From: Allobosea sp.
Lineage (GTDB): Bacteria; Pseudomonadota; Alphaproteobacteria; Rhizobiales; Beijerinckiaceae
NCBI RefSeq assembly: GCF_017308075.1
Contig: NZ_JAFKFX010000023.1
Span: forward strand, 62,001-126,000
DNA length: 64,000 nt
Direction: 5' to 3'
Made by a program: the position numbers and the translations under genes. Numbering within the stretch: the first letter of the stretch is position 1; each line of letters starts with the position of its first letter. Positions 37,488-47,800 of this stretch are shown piece by piece. The notes beneath the pieces were generated by a model. The model did not search any database, was not told where the DNA came from, and saw only the letters and a list, made by a program, of their open reading frames with translations.

Positions 37488-38669
37488 TCACAGCCCCCGC
37501 GCCCGCGCCGCCGCGCCGATGAAGCCGCGCGTCGTCGCGAACAGGTTCGGCTCCTCCAGCAGGAAGGCGTCGTGGCCCTTGTCGCTTTCGAGCTCGACGA
37601 AGGAGACCGAGGCGCCGGCCGCGTTCAGCGCATGCACGATGGCGCGCGAATCGCTGGTCGGGAACAGCCAGTCGGAGGTGAAGGACGCGACGCAGAAGCG
37701 TGTCTTCGTGCCGGCGAAAGCCTTGGCCAGCACGCCGTCATGGTCGGCGGCGAGGTCGAAATAGTCCATCGCCCGCGTCACGTAGAGATAGGAATTGGCG
37801 TCGAAGCGTTCGACGAAGCTGACGCCTTGATGGCGGAGGTAACTTTCAACCTGAAAATCGGCGTCGAAGGTGAAGGTCGGCGCGCTGCGCTCCTGCAGCC
37901 GGCGGCCGAATTTGCGGTGCAGTGCCGGCTCCGAGAGATAGGTGATGTGGGCGCCCATCCGCGCTACCGACAGGCCCTTGGCCGGGCGCGTATTCTCGTC
38001 GAGATAGCGCCCGCCGCGCCAGTCGGGATCGGCCATCACCGCCTGGCGTCCGACCTCGTGGAAGGCGATGTTCTGGGCCGAATGCTTGGCTGCGGTCGCA
38101 AGCGGCACGGCCGAGAACACCCGCTGCGGGTAGCTTGCCGCCCATTGCAGCACCTGCATGCCGCCCATCGAGCCGCCGACGACGCTGAACAGGCTGTCGA
38201 TGCCGAGCGAGTCGAGGAGATGCGCCTGTGCCCGCACCATGTCGCGGATCGTCACCATCGGGAAGGACAGGCCCCAGGGCTTGCCGGTCTCCGGATTGGT
38301 CGAGGCCGGACCGGTGGTGCCCATGCAGCCGCCGAGCACATTGGCGCAGATCACGAAGAAGCGGTCGGTATCGACCGGCTTGCCGGGGCCGACCATCGCC
38401 GTCCACCAGCCGCCCTTGCCGGTGATCGGGTTGCGGCTGGCGACATGCTGGTCGCCGGTCAGCGCATGGCAGATCAGGACGGCATTGGAGCGGTCCGCAT
38501 TCAGTTGCCCATAGGTCTGATAGGCGATCTGCCAATGCTCGAGCACCGCGCCGGAATCGAGCTGGAGCGCCCGTTCGGGACCGAATTGCACGAGCAGGCT
38601 GGAAGGCCGGTTGGCTTCGGTCAGCGCATCGGCCAGAGCCTGGTCTTCCTGGATCGTCCGGTTTGGCAT
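37488..38669 (-). CDS. metX: Homoserine O-acyltransferase MetX
   Basis: 393 residues. It acylates homoserine (acetyl or succinyl donor) in the first committed step of methionine synthesis. The alpha/beta-hydrolase nucleophile Ser is in [15 protein letters not shown], the Asp in [11 protein letters not shown], the His in [35 protein letters not shown] and [14 protein letters not shown] are strong MetX markers. Donor preference is not obvious. A TTGACA box lies about 70 bases upstream of the ATG at 38669. No SAM riboswitch core was found in the leader. Confidence 0.93.
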   Translation of the reverse strand: MPNRTIQEDQALADALTEANRPSSLLVQFGPERALQLDSGAVLEHWQIAYQTYGQLNADRSNAVLICHALTGDQHVASRNPITGKGGWWTAMVGPGKPVDTDRFFVICANVLGGCMGTTGPASTNPETGKPWGLSFPMVTIRDMVRAQAHLLDSLGIDSLFSVVGGSMGGMQVLQWAASYPQRVFSAVPLATAAKHSAQNIAFHEVGRQAVMADPDWRGGRYLDENTRPAKGLSVARMGAHITYLSEPALHRKFGRRLQERSAPTFTFDADFQVESYLRHQGVSFVERFDANSYLYVTRAMDYFDLAADHDGVLAKAFAGTKTRFCVASFTSDWLFPTSDSRAIVHALNAAGASVSFVELESDKGHDAFLLEEPNLFATTRGFIGAAARARGL

Positions 38670-38714
38670 TCCGATTTGTCTTGTCGCCCGGCCTGTTCGA
38701 AATAGCGGACCTAA

Positions 38715-38743
38715 CCGATGGCGTGCCGCTCGTGCCCTGTCAA
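38715..38743 (-). promoter_or_regulatory. Candidate metX promoter
   Basis: On the minus strand TTGACA (38743-38738) is a perfect -35. Seventeen bases later CATCGG (38720-38715) is a poor -10. It is the only promoter-like pair in the metX leader. Confidence 0.35.
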
Positions 38744-38812
38744 CGCGCGGATGCGCGCTGACGGCTTTGCCAAGGCGGACCGGCGCAGATATGAGACCAG
38801 TGAAACCTCAGC

Positions 38813-38900
38813 CCTCACCCTGAGGAGCGGATATTGGTCCGCGTCTCGGAGGCGGTTCCAGCGCGTTCTGGAGCATCCTTCGCGGCTCCTCGGGACGAGG
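38813..38900. repeat. Alphaproteobacterial CCTCA-type palindromic repeat
   Basis: Begins CCTCACCCTGAGGAGC and ends CGGCTCCTCGGGACGAGG, with GAGCATCCTTCG inside. The ends pair imperfectly (GAGGAGC with GCTCCTC). I recognise the pattern as a common intergenic repeat of rhizobial genomes. It lies just before the chorismate mutase gene. Confidence 0.7.
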
Positions 38901-38937
38901 GCTGGAGGCCGTTCCTTCTGGAGGTTGGTCGAACCCC

Positions 38938-39774
38938 ATGGCCGAAGCCGCTCCGACGACCCTTGCCGATCTGCGCAGCGAGATCGATCGCATCGACGCT
39001 GCCATGCACGGCCTCCTGATGGAGCGCTCCTCCATCATCGAGACGCTGATCGCGATCAAGAAGACGCAGGTGTCCGGCTCCGCCTTCCGCCCCGGCCGCG
39101 AGGCCGACATGATGAAGCGCCTGGCGCTGCGCCATCAGGGACTTCTGCCGCTCGACACGGTCGAGAGCATCTGGCGCATCATCATCGCGACCTTCACCTT
39201 CGTGCAGGCGAATTACTCGGTCCATGCCGACATCTCCGGCGGCGACGCGCCGATGCGCGACAGCGCCCGCTTCCATTTCGGCTTCACCGTGCCTTACGTC
39301 CCGCATGAGGACGCCCGCGCCGTGATCCGGGCGGTGGCCGAATCGGCCGGCGATCTCGGCATCTTCCGCATGGACCTCGGCGCCAGCGCTGGCGTCTGGT
39401 GGCGCGATCTGATCGGCGAGGACAAGCCGAAGATCATCGCCCGCCTGCCCTTCATCGAGCGTCCGGACCATCCGGCGGGGACCCCGGTCTACTGCATAGC
39501 CAAGCCCCTGGCGGATGCCGCCATGCGCGAGATCGTGCTCTACGCCGCCCGCGTCGAGCGCTGGTCGGAGGCGCTGCGCACCGGCCTCGCCCAGCATCTC
39601 GCCGAGGTCTCGGCCAGTGCCGCCGACGGCTCGCATCTGGCGCTGCTCGTGGCGGCGTCCGGTGAGACCCCGGTCGGAGCGATCCGTGCCGCGCTCGAGC
39701 CGGCCGGTCTCAAGGAACTTGCCGAGATCGGCAGCCACGCCGCCCGCTTCGCCTTCAAGTCCACGCGCTCCTGA
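38938..39774 (+). CDS. Chorismate mutase (AroQ type) with C-terminal extension domain
   Basis: 278 residues. The first about 95 residues are an AroQ helix bundle: LADLRSEIDRIDAAMHGLLM, then ERSSIIETLIAIKK and ESIWRIIIATFTFVQANYS. It converts chorismate to prephenate. The remaining about 180 residues form a separate domain (FTVPYVPHEDARAVIRAVAE, KPKIIARLPFIERPDHPAG) that is neither a prephenate dehydratase nor a dehydrogenase that I recognise. The ATG at 38938 has GGAGG about 13 bases upstream, rather far. hisC and prephenate dehydrogenase genes follow, giving a tyrosine/phenylalanine operon. Confidence 0.85.
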   Translation: MAEAAPTTLADLRSEIDRIDAAMHGLLMERSSIIETLIAIKKTQVSGSAFRPGREADMMKRLALRHQGLLPLDTVESIWRIIIATFTFVQANYSVHADISGGDAPMRDSARFHFGFTVPYVPHEDARAVIRAVAESAGDLGIFRMDLGASAGVWWRDLIGEDKPKIIARLPFIERPDHPAGTPVYCIAKPLADAAMREIVLYAARVERWSEALRTGLAQHLAEVSASAADGSHLALLVAASGETPVGAIRAALEPAGLKELAEIGSHAARFAFKSTRS

Positions 39775-39801
39775 AATGAACCCCGATCGCTGAACCCTCT
39801 T

Positions 39802-39900
39802 CGTCATTCCGGACAAGCCGCGTAGCGGCGCCGATCCGGGATCCATGCCTGAAGCGTCTCGGCATGGATCCCGGGTCTCCCTCAGGTCGCCCGGGATGAC
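39802..39900. repeat. Dispersed palindromic repeat element, copy G
   Basis: Begins CGTCATTCCGG and ends CCGGGATGAC. CCGGGATCCATGCC (39836-39849) pairs perfectly with GGCATGGATCCCGG (39861-39874), a 14-bp stem with an 11-base loop. It lies between the chorismate mutase gene and hisC. Confidence 0.8.
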
Positions 39901-39942
39901 TTTGGTGGTTCGAACAAACGCCTGAAACCGAAAGCCCGCGCC

Positions 39943-41049
39943 ATGACCACGCCCTCCCGTCCCGTTCCGCGTCCCGGCGTCCTCGACATCGAGGCCTATG
40001 TTCCCGGCAAGTCGTCGGCCCCGGCCGGCGTCAAGCTGCACAAGCTCTCCTCCAACGAGACCCCGCTGGGTCCGAGCCCGAAAGCGGTCGCCGCCTATGG
40101 CGCGCTCGCCGGCAAGCTCGAACTCTATCCCGACGGCTCGGCGACGAAGTTGCGCGAGGCGATCGCCGGCCGCTACGGGCTCGATCCGAACCGCCTCGTC
40201 TGCGGCACGGGATCGGACGAGCTGCTGCAGCTGATCACCAAGGTCTATCTCGGCGAGGGTGACGAGGGCGTCTTCACCGAGCACGGCTTTCTCGTCTACA
40301 AGATCGCCATCCTCGCCGCGGGCGGCAAGCCGGTCGTCGTGCCCGAGAAGGATCTGAGGACCGATGTCGATGCGATCCTGAAGGCGGTGACACCGAAGAC
40401 CAAGATCGTCTTCCTCGCCAACCCCAACAACCCGACCGGCACCTATCTGCCCTTCGACGAGGTCAAGCGCCTGCATGCCGGCCTGCCGCCGCATGTGCTG
40501 CTGGTGCTCGATGCGGCCTATTCCGAATATGTCCGCCGCAACGACTATGCCTCCGGCCTCGAGCTCGTCGCCGAGAGCGAGAACGTCGTGATGACGCGCA
40601 CCTTCTCGAAGATCTACGGCCTCGCCAATCTGCGCCTCGGCTGGCTCTACGGACCGGCCGATGTCATCGATGCGCTCAACCGCACCCGCGGCCCGTTCAA
40701 CGTCAACGGCGCCGCGATCGAGGCCGGCGTCGCGGCGATCGCCGACGAGGCGCATCTTGCTGCCGCGATCGCGCATAACGACAAATGGCTGGCCTGGGTC
40801 ACGGCCGAGCTGGAGAAGCTCGGCCTCTCCGTCACGCCCTCGGTCGGCAATTTCATCCTGATCCATTTCCCGAAGCTCGCCGGCAAGACCGCCAAGGAGG
40901 CCGATGCCTTCCTGTCCGAACGCGGCCTGATCCTGCGCTCGGTCGCCTCCTATGGCCTGCCCGACGCGCTGCGCATGACCATCGGCAGCGAGGAGGCCAA
41001 CCGCCTCGTCGTGGCGGCGCTCGCCGACTTCCTGGGCAAGGCCGCGTGA
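39943..41049 (+). CDS. hisC: Histidinol-phosphate / aromatic aminotransferase
   Basis: 368 residues, PLP-dependent class II aminotransferase of the HisC group. [20 protein letters not shown] at the start, [19 protein letters not shown], the PLP lysine in [17 protein letters not shown], and [18 protein letters not shown] at the end are typical. Between chorismate mutase and prephenate dehydrogenase it probably also, or mainly, transaminates aromatic keto acids; HisC homologues in such operons often do. The stop overlaps the next gene's GTG start. Confidence 0.9.
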   Translation: MTTPSRPVPRPGVLDIEAYVPGKSSAPAGVKLHKLSSNETPLGPSPKAVAAYGALAGKLELYPDGSATKLREAIAGRYGLDPNRLVCGTGSDELLQLITKVYLGEGDEGVFTEHGFLVYKIAILAAGGKPVVVPEKDLRTDVDAILKAVTPKTKIVFLANPNNPTGTYLPFDEVKRLHAGLPPHVLLVLDAAYSEYVRRNDYASGLELVAESENVVMTRTFSKIYGLANLRLGWLYGPADVIDALNRTRGPFNVNGAAIEAGVAAIADEAHLAAAIAHNDKWLAWVTAELEKLGLSVTPSVGNFILIHFPKLAGKTAKEADAFLSERGLILRSVASYGLPDALRMTIGSEEANRLVVAALADFLGKAA

Positions 41050-41990
41050 GCGCGCCCGAGAGCTTCGCGCCGCGCCGCGACGAGCCGCTCTTCGGGCGGC
41101 TCGCCATCATCGGCATCGGCCTGATCGGTTCCTCGATCGCGCATGCGGCGAAGGAGCTCAATCTCGCCCGCCACATCGTGCTGAGCGACGCCAATGCCGA
41201 TGTGCGCCGGCGGGCCCGCGAGCTCGATCTTGGCCACGAAGTCGCTGAAACCGCCGTCGAGGCGGCGCGTGAGGCTGATCATGTCGTGCTCTGCGTTCCG
41301 GTCGGCGCCTGCGGCGCGGTGGCGGCGCAGATCGCCGGCGTGCTGAAGTCCGGCGCGATCCTGTCCGATGTCGGCTCCGTCAAGCATGCCGTCGTCGAGG
41401 CGGTCAGCTCGCATCTGCCCGAGGGCGTGCATTTCGTCCCGGCCCATCCGGTCGCCGGTACCGAGAATTCCGGCCCCGATGCCGGTTTCCCCAGTCTCTT
41501 CCTCAACCGCTGGTGCATCCTGACGCCGCCGCCCGGCACTGATGAGGGCGCGATCGCCCGCACCCGCCAGTTCTGGGAGGGCATGGCGGCGATCGTCGAG
41601 GTGATGGGCTCGCAGCATCACGACCTCGTCCTCGCCATCACCAGCCATCTGCCGCACCTGATCGCCTACAATATCGTCGGCACCGCCGAGGATCTGGCGG
41701 CGGTGACGCAGTCGGAGGTGATCAAGTTCTCGGCCGGCGGCTTCCGCGACTTCACCCGCATCGCGGCGTCGGACCCGACGATGTGGCGCGACGTCTTTCT
41801 CGCCAACAAGGAGGCGGTGCTGGAGATGCTCGGCCGCTTCAACGAGGACCTCGCGCTGCTCACCCGCGCCATCCGCTATGGCGACGGCGAGACGCTGCAC
41901 AAGCACTTCACCCGCACGAGGGCCATCCGCCGCGGCATCGTCGCGCTCGGCCAGGAGAAGGCCGAGACGGAGAAGCTCAAAAAGGGCTGA
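41046..41990 (+). CDS. tyrC: Prephenate/arogenate dehydrogenase
   Basis: 314 residues. It oxidatively decarboxylates prephenate or arogenate toward tyrosine. The NAD motif is [53 protein letters not shown] and [20 protein letters not shown] are the TyrA signatures. The only plausible start is the GTG at 41046, inside the hisC stop (GTGA), so translation is coupled. No ACT or mutase domain is fused, so it is the monofunctional type. Confidence 0.92.
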   Translation: MSAPESFAPRRDEPLFGRLAIIGIGLIGSSIAHAAKELNLARHIVLSDANADVRRRARELDLGHEVAETAVEAAREADHVVLCVPVGACGAVAAQIAGVLKSGAILSDVGSVKHAVVEAVSSHLPEGVHFVPAHPVAGTENSGPDAGFPSLFLNRWCILTPPPGTDEGAIARTRQFWEGMAAIVEVMGSQHHDLVLAITSHLPHLIAYNIVGTAEDLAAVTQSEVIKFSAGGFRDFTRIAASDPTMWRDVFLANKEAVLEMLGRFNEDLALLTRAIRYGDGETLHKHFTRTRAIRRGIVALGQEKAETEKLKKG

Positions 41991-42011
41991 GGATGCCCCG
42001 GGAAGGGGAGG

Positions 42012-42599
42012 TCAGAGCCGCTGGCGCAGGCCGTTGTGCAGGCCCGGACGCCTGCCATAGTTCGGATCGGCCTGATCGTAGATCGTCGCCACCTGCTCAT
42101 ACATCGCCTGGAAGCTGTCGTCGAAAGTGACGTCCATGCCCGGCTTGCGGCCGATTTTGCGCGTGAGCTGGGTGGCGTTGCCGTTCGGCTTGAACAGCGG
42201 CTTGCCGTAATGGTGCAGCACATAGATGTTCGAGGTCAGCGCGCAGACGGTTTCCTCCTGATAGGGCGAGATGCCCTGGACATAATCCATGTCGAGGATG
42301 GCGTGCAGGCATTCATGGATGATGGCGCCGCGGTGCCGCTGGGAGATGGCGGTCGATTTCAGCATGGACGAATGCAGGATCATGCTGTCCTTGCGCGGGT
42401 TGTAGGCTGCGTCGGCCTGGGACGAGGCGAGATAGGCATCGTCGATCTCGAAGCCGATCTCCTGCCTTCGGATGGCCGCCTTCAGCCGCGTGAAGCGCTC
42501 GGCGTAGACATCATAGCCCTCGATCCGAAAGCGGATGTTCGGAACCGCTGCGCTCGACAGTACGATCGAAACCAAGGCCCGCAACGTTGCTTCGGACAT
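42012..42599 (-). CDS. Hypothetical protein with HExxH zinc-peptidase-like motif
   Basis: 195 residues, no signal peptide or membrane segment. The motif IIHECLHAILDMD holds His95-Glu96-x-x-His99, followed by Glu115/Glu116 in SPYQEETVCAL. That spacing suits a gluzincin-type zinc site (HExxH plus a downstream Glu). It contains an N-terminal helical stretch and a C-terminal tail with YEQVATIYDQADPNYGRRPG. I recognise no named family. The annotation as a metallopeptidase is inference. It converges with tyrC and stands alone. Confidence 0.72.
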   Translation of the reverse strand: MSEATLRALVSIVLSSAAVPNIRFRIEGYDVYAERFTRLKAAIRRQEIGFEIDDAYLASSQADAAYNPRKDSMILHSSMLKSTAISQRHRGAIIHECLHAILDMDYVQGISPYQEETVCALTSNIYVLHHYGKPLFKPNGNATQLTRKIGRKPGMDVTFDDSFQAMYEQVATIYDQADPNYGRRPGLHNGLRQRL

Positions 42600-42754
42600 G
42601 ACAGGCTCCCGGGGCTGGGCGGGGCGTTTCCACGCGGCCTATGGCAGCAAAGAGCTTACTCCGTTTCGCTTGCTCTGCTCAGTGCCGTTTTAGGCGGGAA
42701 GGCTTCACCCGCAGCTTGCCAAGAACCGGGTGGGCTGGTACAGCCCCGTCCGTC

Positions 42755-42830
42755 GCCGCAATAGCTCAGCTGGTAGAGCACCTCATTCGTAATGAGGGGG
42801 TCGGGGGTTCGAATCCCTCTTGCGGCACCA
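42755..42830 (+). tRNA. tRNA-Thr (anticodon CGT)
   Basis: 76 bases including the encoded CCA. The acceptor stem GCCGCAA pairs with TTGCGGC (42820-42826); D arm GCTCAGCTGGTAGAGC; anticodon stem CCTCA/TGAGG around the loop TTCGTAA with anticodon CGT; T loop TTCGAAT. All four arms fold. CGT reads ACG threonine codons, which are frequent in such GC-rich genes. Confidence 0.97.
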
Positions 42831-43032
42831 TCCGCCATCTCAGGCTGTTGATCTCCTCCGCCCCATCTTATGGATGCTCTGGCTTGTTGCCGGAAACCGG
42901 GGCTCTGCTGCCCTGGTGGGTGGCGACGCGCCTTTTCCCAAGCTCCCCCGGATGAGCTATATTGCGAGCGGGCAGTCTCCATCGCCAGGAGGCGGCGGAG
43001 AAATGCTCGGCCTTCCAGAAGGGGAGGACGCC

Positions 43033-43248
43033 ATGGGACGCAAGTTCATCGATTGCCGTGCATTCCCGAGCGAGATGAAGTGCTCGATCGCGATCAGCGC
43101 CGACACGGAGAACGAGCTGTTGGAGGCCGCTGTCCAGCATGCTGTTGCCGTGCATGGCCATAAGGACAGCCCGGAATTGAGGGGGCAGCTCAGGGGCATC
43201 ATCAAGGATGGCATGCCGCCTGCGACGATACCGGGCCGCGCCGCCTGA
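43033..43248 (+). CDS. DUF1059 family small protein
   Basis: 71 residues. MGRKFIDCRAFPSEMKCSIA, then ELLEAAVQHAVAVHGHKDSP and ELRGQLRGIIKDG, match the DUF1059 pattern (predicted small metal-binding protein; Cys at 8 and 17 and His at 35 and 40-42 are candidate ligands). GGGGAGGA lies five bases before the ATG at 43033, fixing the start. Function unknown. It follows the tRNA gene by about 200 bases. Confidence 0.85.
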   Translation: MGRKFIDCRAFPSEMKCSIAISADTENELLEAAVQHAVAVHGHKDSPELRGQLRGIIKDGMPPATIPGRAA

Positions 43249-43437
43249 GTCTGGAGACCCTGAGAGCCTTCGCCCTTCGGGCCTCCAAACATAAAGCCGC
43301 TTGACGCTTCATTGCCGCACCGGGTGCCATCGCCGGGTGAAGCGGCGCCTGGAAATCCGTGCGCCTGCGCCGCGGTTGCCAGGGCGCGTGGTCCGCCGAA
43401 TACTGCGCCTCCCGGACCAAGCATGGAGGCGCAAGCG

Positions 43438-43962
43438 ATGACGCTGTCGATCAAGACCGAGAATTCCCTGCTCAAGCAGGACGAGATCGCCTTCGTCGCC
43501 GGGACGCATTACCCGGCCATCGTCGAGGCCGACGACAAGGCGCTCGCCGAGATGCGCAAGCGCATCCGCGACCTGCAGGAGAAGGAGCGGACCTTCGTCC
43601 GACAGATGCGCCGCAGCATTCGCGGCAAGGCCGATGCGCGCGGCGCGAGCTTTCCGGGGGAGGTCGAGCGTCCGTCCCGCCGCAAGCAGGTCTGGGCCCA
43701 GGCCGCCAAGCGGCTCAACCGGGAGACGGCGCGTCGCCGGGCGATCGCAGCCCATGAGGAGATGAAGGAGGCCGCCCGCCGGGCGCTCGCGCTCAAGGCC
43801 GGCAGCAAGGCCAAGGCTCAGCCGGTCGACCGCTCCGCGGACGGCGGCATGATCGCGATCGAGAGCCGCAAGCGCCGCTTCAGCGTCAACCGGGCCAAGG
43901 TCGGCAGCGTCTCCCAGGCCGGCAAGCGCGCCCAGGCCAGGCGGGACGCGAAAGGCGCCTAG
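43438..43962 (+). CDS. Basic hypothetical protein
   Basis: 174 residues, very rich in Arg, Lys and Ala. The N-terminus (MTLSIKTENSLLKQDEIAFV, GTHYPAIVEADDKALAEMRK) is followed by a long helical, probably coiled-coil stretch (KRIRDLQEKERTFVRQMRRS). The C-terminus is basic (KRRFSVNRAKVGSVSQAGKR). No family recognised; nucleic acid binding would fit the composition. GGAGG eight bases before the ATG at 43438 supports the start. An ATG at 43423 is an alternative. Confidence 0.65.
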   Translation: MTLSIKTENSLLKQDEIAFVAGTHYPAIVEADDKALAEMRKRIRDLQEKERTFVRQMRRSIRGKADARGASFPGEVERPSRRKQVWAQAAKRLNRETARRRAIAAHEEMKEAARRALALKAGSKAKAQPVDRSADGGMIAIESRKRRFSVNRAKVGSVSQAGKRAQARRDAKGA

Positions 43963-44027
43963 ATCGCCGCGCGTCCGTTCGGACGCGGTCAGGGTGATCT
44001 ATCTCAGTGTTATCGCGTCGGAATTGT

Positions 44028-44052
44028 CCGAAAAGTGGAGTCCACTTTTCGG
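44028..44052. repeat. 25-bp perfect palindrome, rhizobial intergenic type
   Basis: CCGAAAAGTGGA (44028-44039) and TCCACTTTTCGG (44041-44052) are exact complements with a single G between. Variants of this AAAAGTGG/CCACTTTT palindrome are widespread between genes in Hyphomicrobiales. It lies between two convergent genes. Confidence 0.75.
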
Positions 44053-44116
44053 TCCGATGCTTAAGGCGCCATCAGGGTAGGACGGTGCCGGCTTTCGGCC
44101 GGCTCCGTTCAGTTTC

Positions 44117-44674
44117 TCACTGCGCTGCGCTGACGGCCGCCGCGACGGCGAAGCCGCAGACGATCATCGCCGCCATCCGGTAGGAATGCCGCCGCAGGCG
44201 TGCCGGCAGGCTTGCGCCGAGTACGGTCCAGCCGAGCCCGGCCAGGGCCGACAGCGCGACGAAGCTCAGCAGGCCGAGCGCCGGTACGTCCGGCAGCAGG
44301 GACGGGATCGAGATCGTCCCGACCAGCATCGCCTTCGGGTTCAGCAGGGTGGTGACCAGCACCCGCGCAAAGGCGCCGGAGCGTGCCGGGATCTCAGGGA
44401 CGACGGGCAGCGACCAGAGCTTGCGGGCCGAGATCAGAAGCCAGACGGCGGCCATCGCCTTCATCGCCGGAAAGGCCTGCGGCACGTCCCTGAGCAGGCT
44501 CGCGACCGAGAGGAAGAAGCCGATGGCGAGCGCATAGCCCAGCGCTTCGGCCAGCGGCAGCAGCTTCGCCTGCCGCAGGCCCATAGCCGCGCCGGAGGCG
44601 GCCAAAATCGTGTTGGTCGGCCCCGGCGTCAGCAGGATCGCCGCGGAAGTCAGCAGGAAGGTTGTGATCTGCAA
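44117..44674 (-). CDS. LysE/RhtB family exporter (second copy)
   Basis: 185 residues, about five hydrophobic segments. LLTPGPTNTILAASGAAMGL and TTLLNPKAMLVGTISIPSLL are family signatures. It is slightly shorter than the 210-residue paralogue at 16801 and not closely similar to it. The start is a TTG at 44674 with GAGG a few bases upstream; the next ATG would remove the first membrane segment. Substrate unknown. Transcribed in the same direction as the RND operon but separated from it by a hairpin. Confidence 0.82.
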   Translation of the reverse strand: MQITTFLLTSAAILLTPGPTNTILAASGAAMGLRQAKLLPLAEALGYALAIGFFLSVASLLRDVPQAFPAMKAMAAVWLLISARKLWSLPVVPEIPARSGAFARVLVTTLLNPKAMLVGTISIPSLLPDVPALGLLSFVALSALAGLGWTVLGASLPARLRRHSYRMAAMIVCGFAVAAAVSAAQ

Positions 44675-44776
44675 GGGGGGCCTCGGGATAGCGGTCGCAA
44701 TCTGCTACCCCGCGGCCGCCACCGGTACTTTGACTTGCCGCAAGGCGGCTTGGCTTTCCTTGCGGAAGTTGCGGGA

Positions 44777-44805
44777 GCCCAGCCGTCGCGACGGGACGGC
44801 TGGGC
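44777..44805 (-). terminator. Hairpin after the RND efflux operon
   Basis: GCCCAGCCGTC (44777-44787) pairs perfectly with GACGGCTGGGC (44795-44805) around seven bases, 10 bases beyond the acrB-type stop. No clear T-run follows, so it may stabilise the mRNA or terminate weakly. Confidence 0.6.
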
Positions 44806-44814
44806 CCGGACGGC

Positions 44815-47800
44815 TCAATCCTCCGCCGTCACCGCGACCTGCGTCGCCTTCGGCTCCAGCCCCGGCTTGGGCTCCTTGGGCGCGAACAGCTTCATGATGA
44901 AGACGAAGAAGGCTGGCACGAAGAAGATCGCGAGCACCGTCGCCGAGATCATGCCGCCGAGCACGCCGGTGCCGATCGCGTTCTGGCTCGCGGCGCTGGC
45001 GCCCGTCGCGATGGCGAGCGGCACCACGCCGAGCGTGAAGGCCAGCGAGGTCATCAGGATCGGCCGGAAGCGCAGATGTGCCGCCTCGATCGTCGCTTCC
45101 ATCAGCGGCTTGCCCTCGGCGTGCAGGTCCTTGGCGAACTCGATGATCAGGATCGCGTTCTTGGCGGAGAGCCCGATGATCGCGATCAGTCCGACGAGGA
45201 AGTAGACGTCGTTGGGCATGCCGCGCAACGTCACCGCCGCGACCGAGCCGATCACGCCGAGCGGCACCACCATCATCACCGAGAGCGGGATCGACCAGCT
45301 CTCATAGAGCGCCGCCAGCAGCAGGAAGACCAGCAGGATGCTGAGTCCGATCAGCAACGGCGCCTGCGAGCCCGACTGGATCTCCTGCAGCGACTGTCCG
45401 GTCCATTCATAGCCGAAGCCCGGCGGCAGTTCGCGCGCCAGCCTTTCCATCTCGGCGATGGCGGCACCCGACGAATAGCCCGGCGCGGCCTGGCCGGCGA
45501 TGCGCACCGCCGGATAGCCGTTATAGCCGACGACCTGCGAGGGGCCCTTCGACCATTCGATGCCGGCGAAGGAGGAGAACGGCACCATGCCGCCATGGGC
45601 ATTGCGGACGTTCAGGCGCAGAAGATCGGCGGTCTGCATGCGCTGCCCTTCATCGGCCTGGACCGTGACCCGCTGCATGCGCCCGGCATTCGGGAAGTCG
45701 TTGACATAGGATGAGCCGAGATTGGCCGAGATCGTCGCATTGATGTCGGCGAAGGCGACGCCGAAGGTGTTCGCCTTCTCGCGGTCGATGATCAGGTTGA
45801 CCTGGGCGGCATCGGCGAGCCCCTCGACGCGAAGGCCGACGAGAACCGGGCTCTGGGCCGCCGCGGCGAGCAGTTGCGCGCGCGCCGCCGAAAGCGCCTC
45901 CTGGCCGAGGCCGGCACGGTCCTGCAGGCGGAAGGTGAAGCCGCTCGAATTGCCCAGGCCCTGGATCGGCGGCGGCGACAGTGCGAATGTCTGCGCATCC
46001 TTGATCTGGAACATCTTGCCGTTCATCCGGGCCGAGATGGCGGTGGCGGAATCGTTGGGGCCGCGCTCGCTCCAGTCCTTCAGCGTGATGAAGGCCAGCG
46101 CCGCGTTCTCGCCGGCGCCGGCGAAGCTGTAGCCGGAGATGCCGACCATGCGCGAGACGGCGGGCTCGGCGAGCGCGATCTTCTCGATCTGCTTGAGCAC
46201 GTCGAGCGTCCGGTTGGCACTGGCCTCCGGCGGGGCCTGCACGTCGACGATCAGATAGCCCTGGTCCTCGTTCGGCAGGAAGGCGGAGGGCAGCCGCATG
46301 AACGACCAGCCGAGCCCCGCGAGCAGGGCGAGGTAGATCAGCATGTAGCGGCCGGTGCGGCGCGTGATCCCCGAGACGATGCCGCTATAGCCATGCGACA
46401 TCCGGTCGAAATTGCGGTTGAACCAGCCGAAGAAGCCCTTCTTCTCCTCGTGATGGCCCTTTGCGATCGGCTTCAGGAAGGTGGCGCAGAGCGCCGGCGT
46501 CAGGGTCAGCGCCAGGAAGCCCGAGAACAGGATCGAGACGACCATGGTCAGGCTGAACTGCTGGTAGATGATGCCGACCGCGCCGGGGAAGAAGGCCATC
46601 GGCACGAACACCGCCGTCAGCACCAGGGTGATGCCGACGATCGCGCCGGTGATCTGCGTCATCGCCTTGCGGGTCGCCTCTTTCGGCGAAAGCCCTTCCT
46701 CGGCCATGATGCGTTCGACATTCTCGACCACGACGATGGCGTCGTCGACCAGGATGCCGATCGCCAGCACCATCGCGAACATGGTCAGCACGTTGATCGA
46801 GAAGCCGGCGGCGAACATGATCGCGCAGGTGCCGAGCAGCGCGACGGGCACGACCAGCGTCGGGATCACCGTGTAGCGGAAGTTCTGCAGGAACAGGAAC
46901 ATCACCACGAAGACCAGCGCCATGGCCTCGAGCAATGTGTGAACCACCTTCTCGATCGAGACCTCGACGAAGGGCGAGGTGTCGTAGGGGATGTCGTATT
47001 TCAGGCCGGCCGGGAAGAAGCGCGCGAGTTCCTCCATCTTGGCCTGTACCGCCTGCGAGGTCGCGAGCGCATTGCCCGTCGGCGAGAGCTGTACGCCGAT
47101 CGCGGCGCTCGGCTGGCCGTTCAGGCGCGTCGAGAAGTTGTAGGATTCGCCGCCGACCTCGATCCGGGCGACGTCGCGCAGCCGGACCGACGAGCCGTCG
47201 AGATTGGCGCGCAGCACGATCGAGCCGAACTGCTCGGGCGAGGTCAGCTGCCCCTTGACCAGCACGGTGGCGGAAAGCTGCTGGTTGATCGGGTTCGGCT
47301 GGGCGCCGATGCGGCCCGCCGCGACCTGGGCGTTCTGGGCCCGCACGGCAGCGATGACGTCGGCCGAGGTCAGCTTGAGCCCGAGCATCTTCTCCGAATC
47401 CATCCAGATCCGCATCGAGCGCTGGGTCGCGAAGAGCGTGGCGCTGCCGACGCCGGGAATGCGCCGGATCTCGCCGAGCACGTTGCGATTGAGATAGTCG
47501 CCGAGGCCGATCGCGTCGACCTTGCCGTCGGCGGAGGTCAGCGTCACCAGCATCAGGAAGCCGGTGCCGGCCTGCTCGACGCGCATGCCTTGCTGCACCA
47601 CGGTCTGTGGCAGGCGCGGCTCGACCCGGCTGATCCGGTTCTGCACCTCGACCTGCGCCTCGCCGATCTTGGTCCCCGGCGCGAAGGTGACGGTCAGGTT
47701 GATCCGGCCGTTCGCCTCCGAGGTCGACTCGAAATAGAGCAGGCCCGGGACGCCGTTGAGCTCCTCCTCGATCGGCCGCGTGACGCTCTGGTAGATGTCC

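Noticed and set aside
38670-38937. SAM-II or other methionine-type riboswitch before metX
   Set aside because: The leader lacks the conserved SAM-II core words and pairing; only a TTGACA box and a repeat element are visible.
42755-42830. tRNA-Thr as an attachment site for an integrated island
   Set aside because: No second copy of the tRNA 3' end, no integrase gene and no change of gene style nearby.
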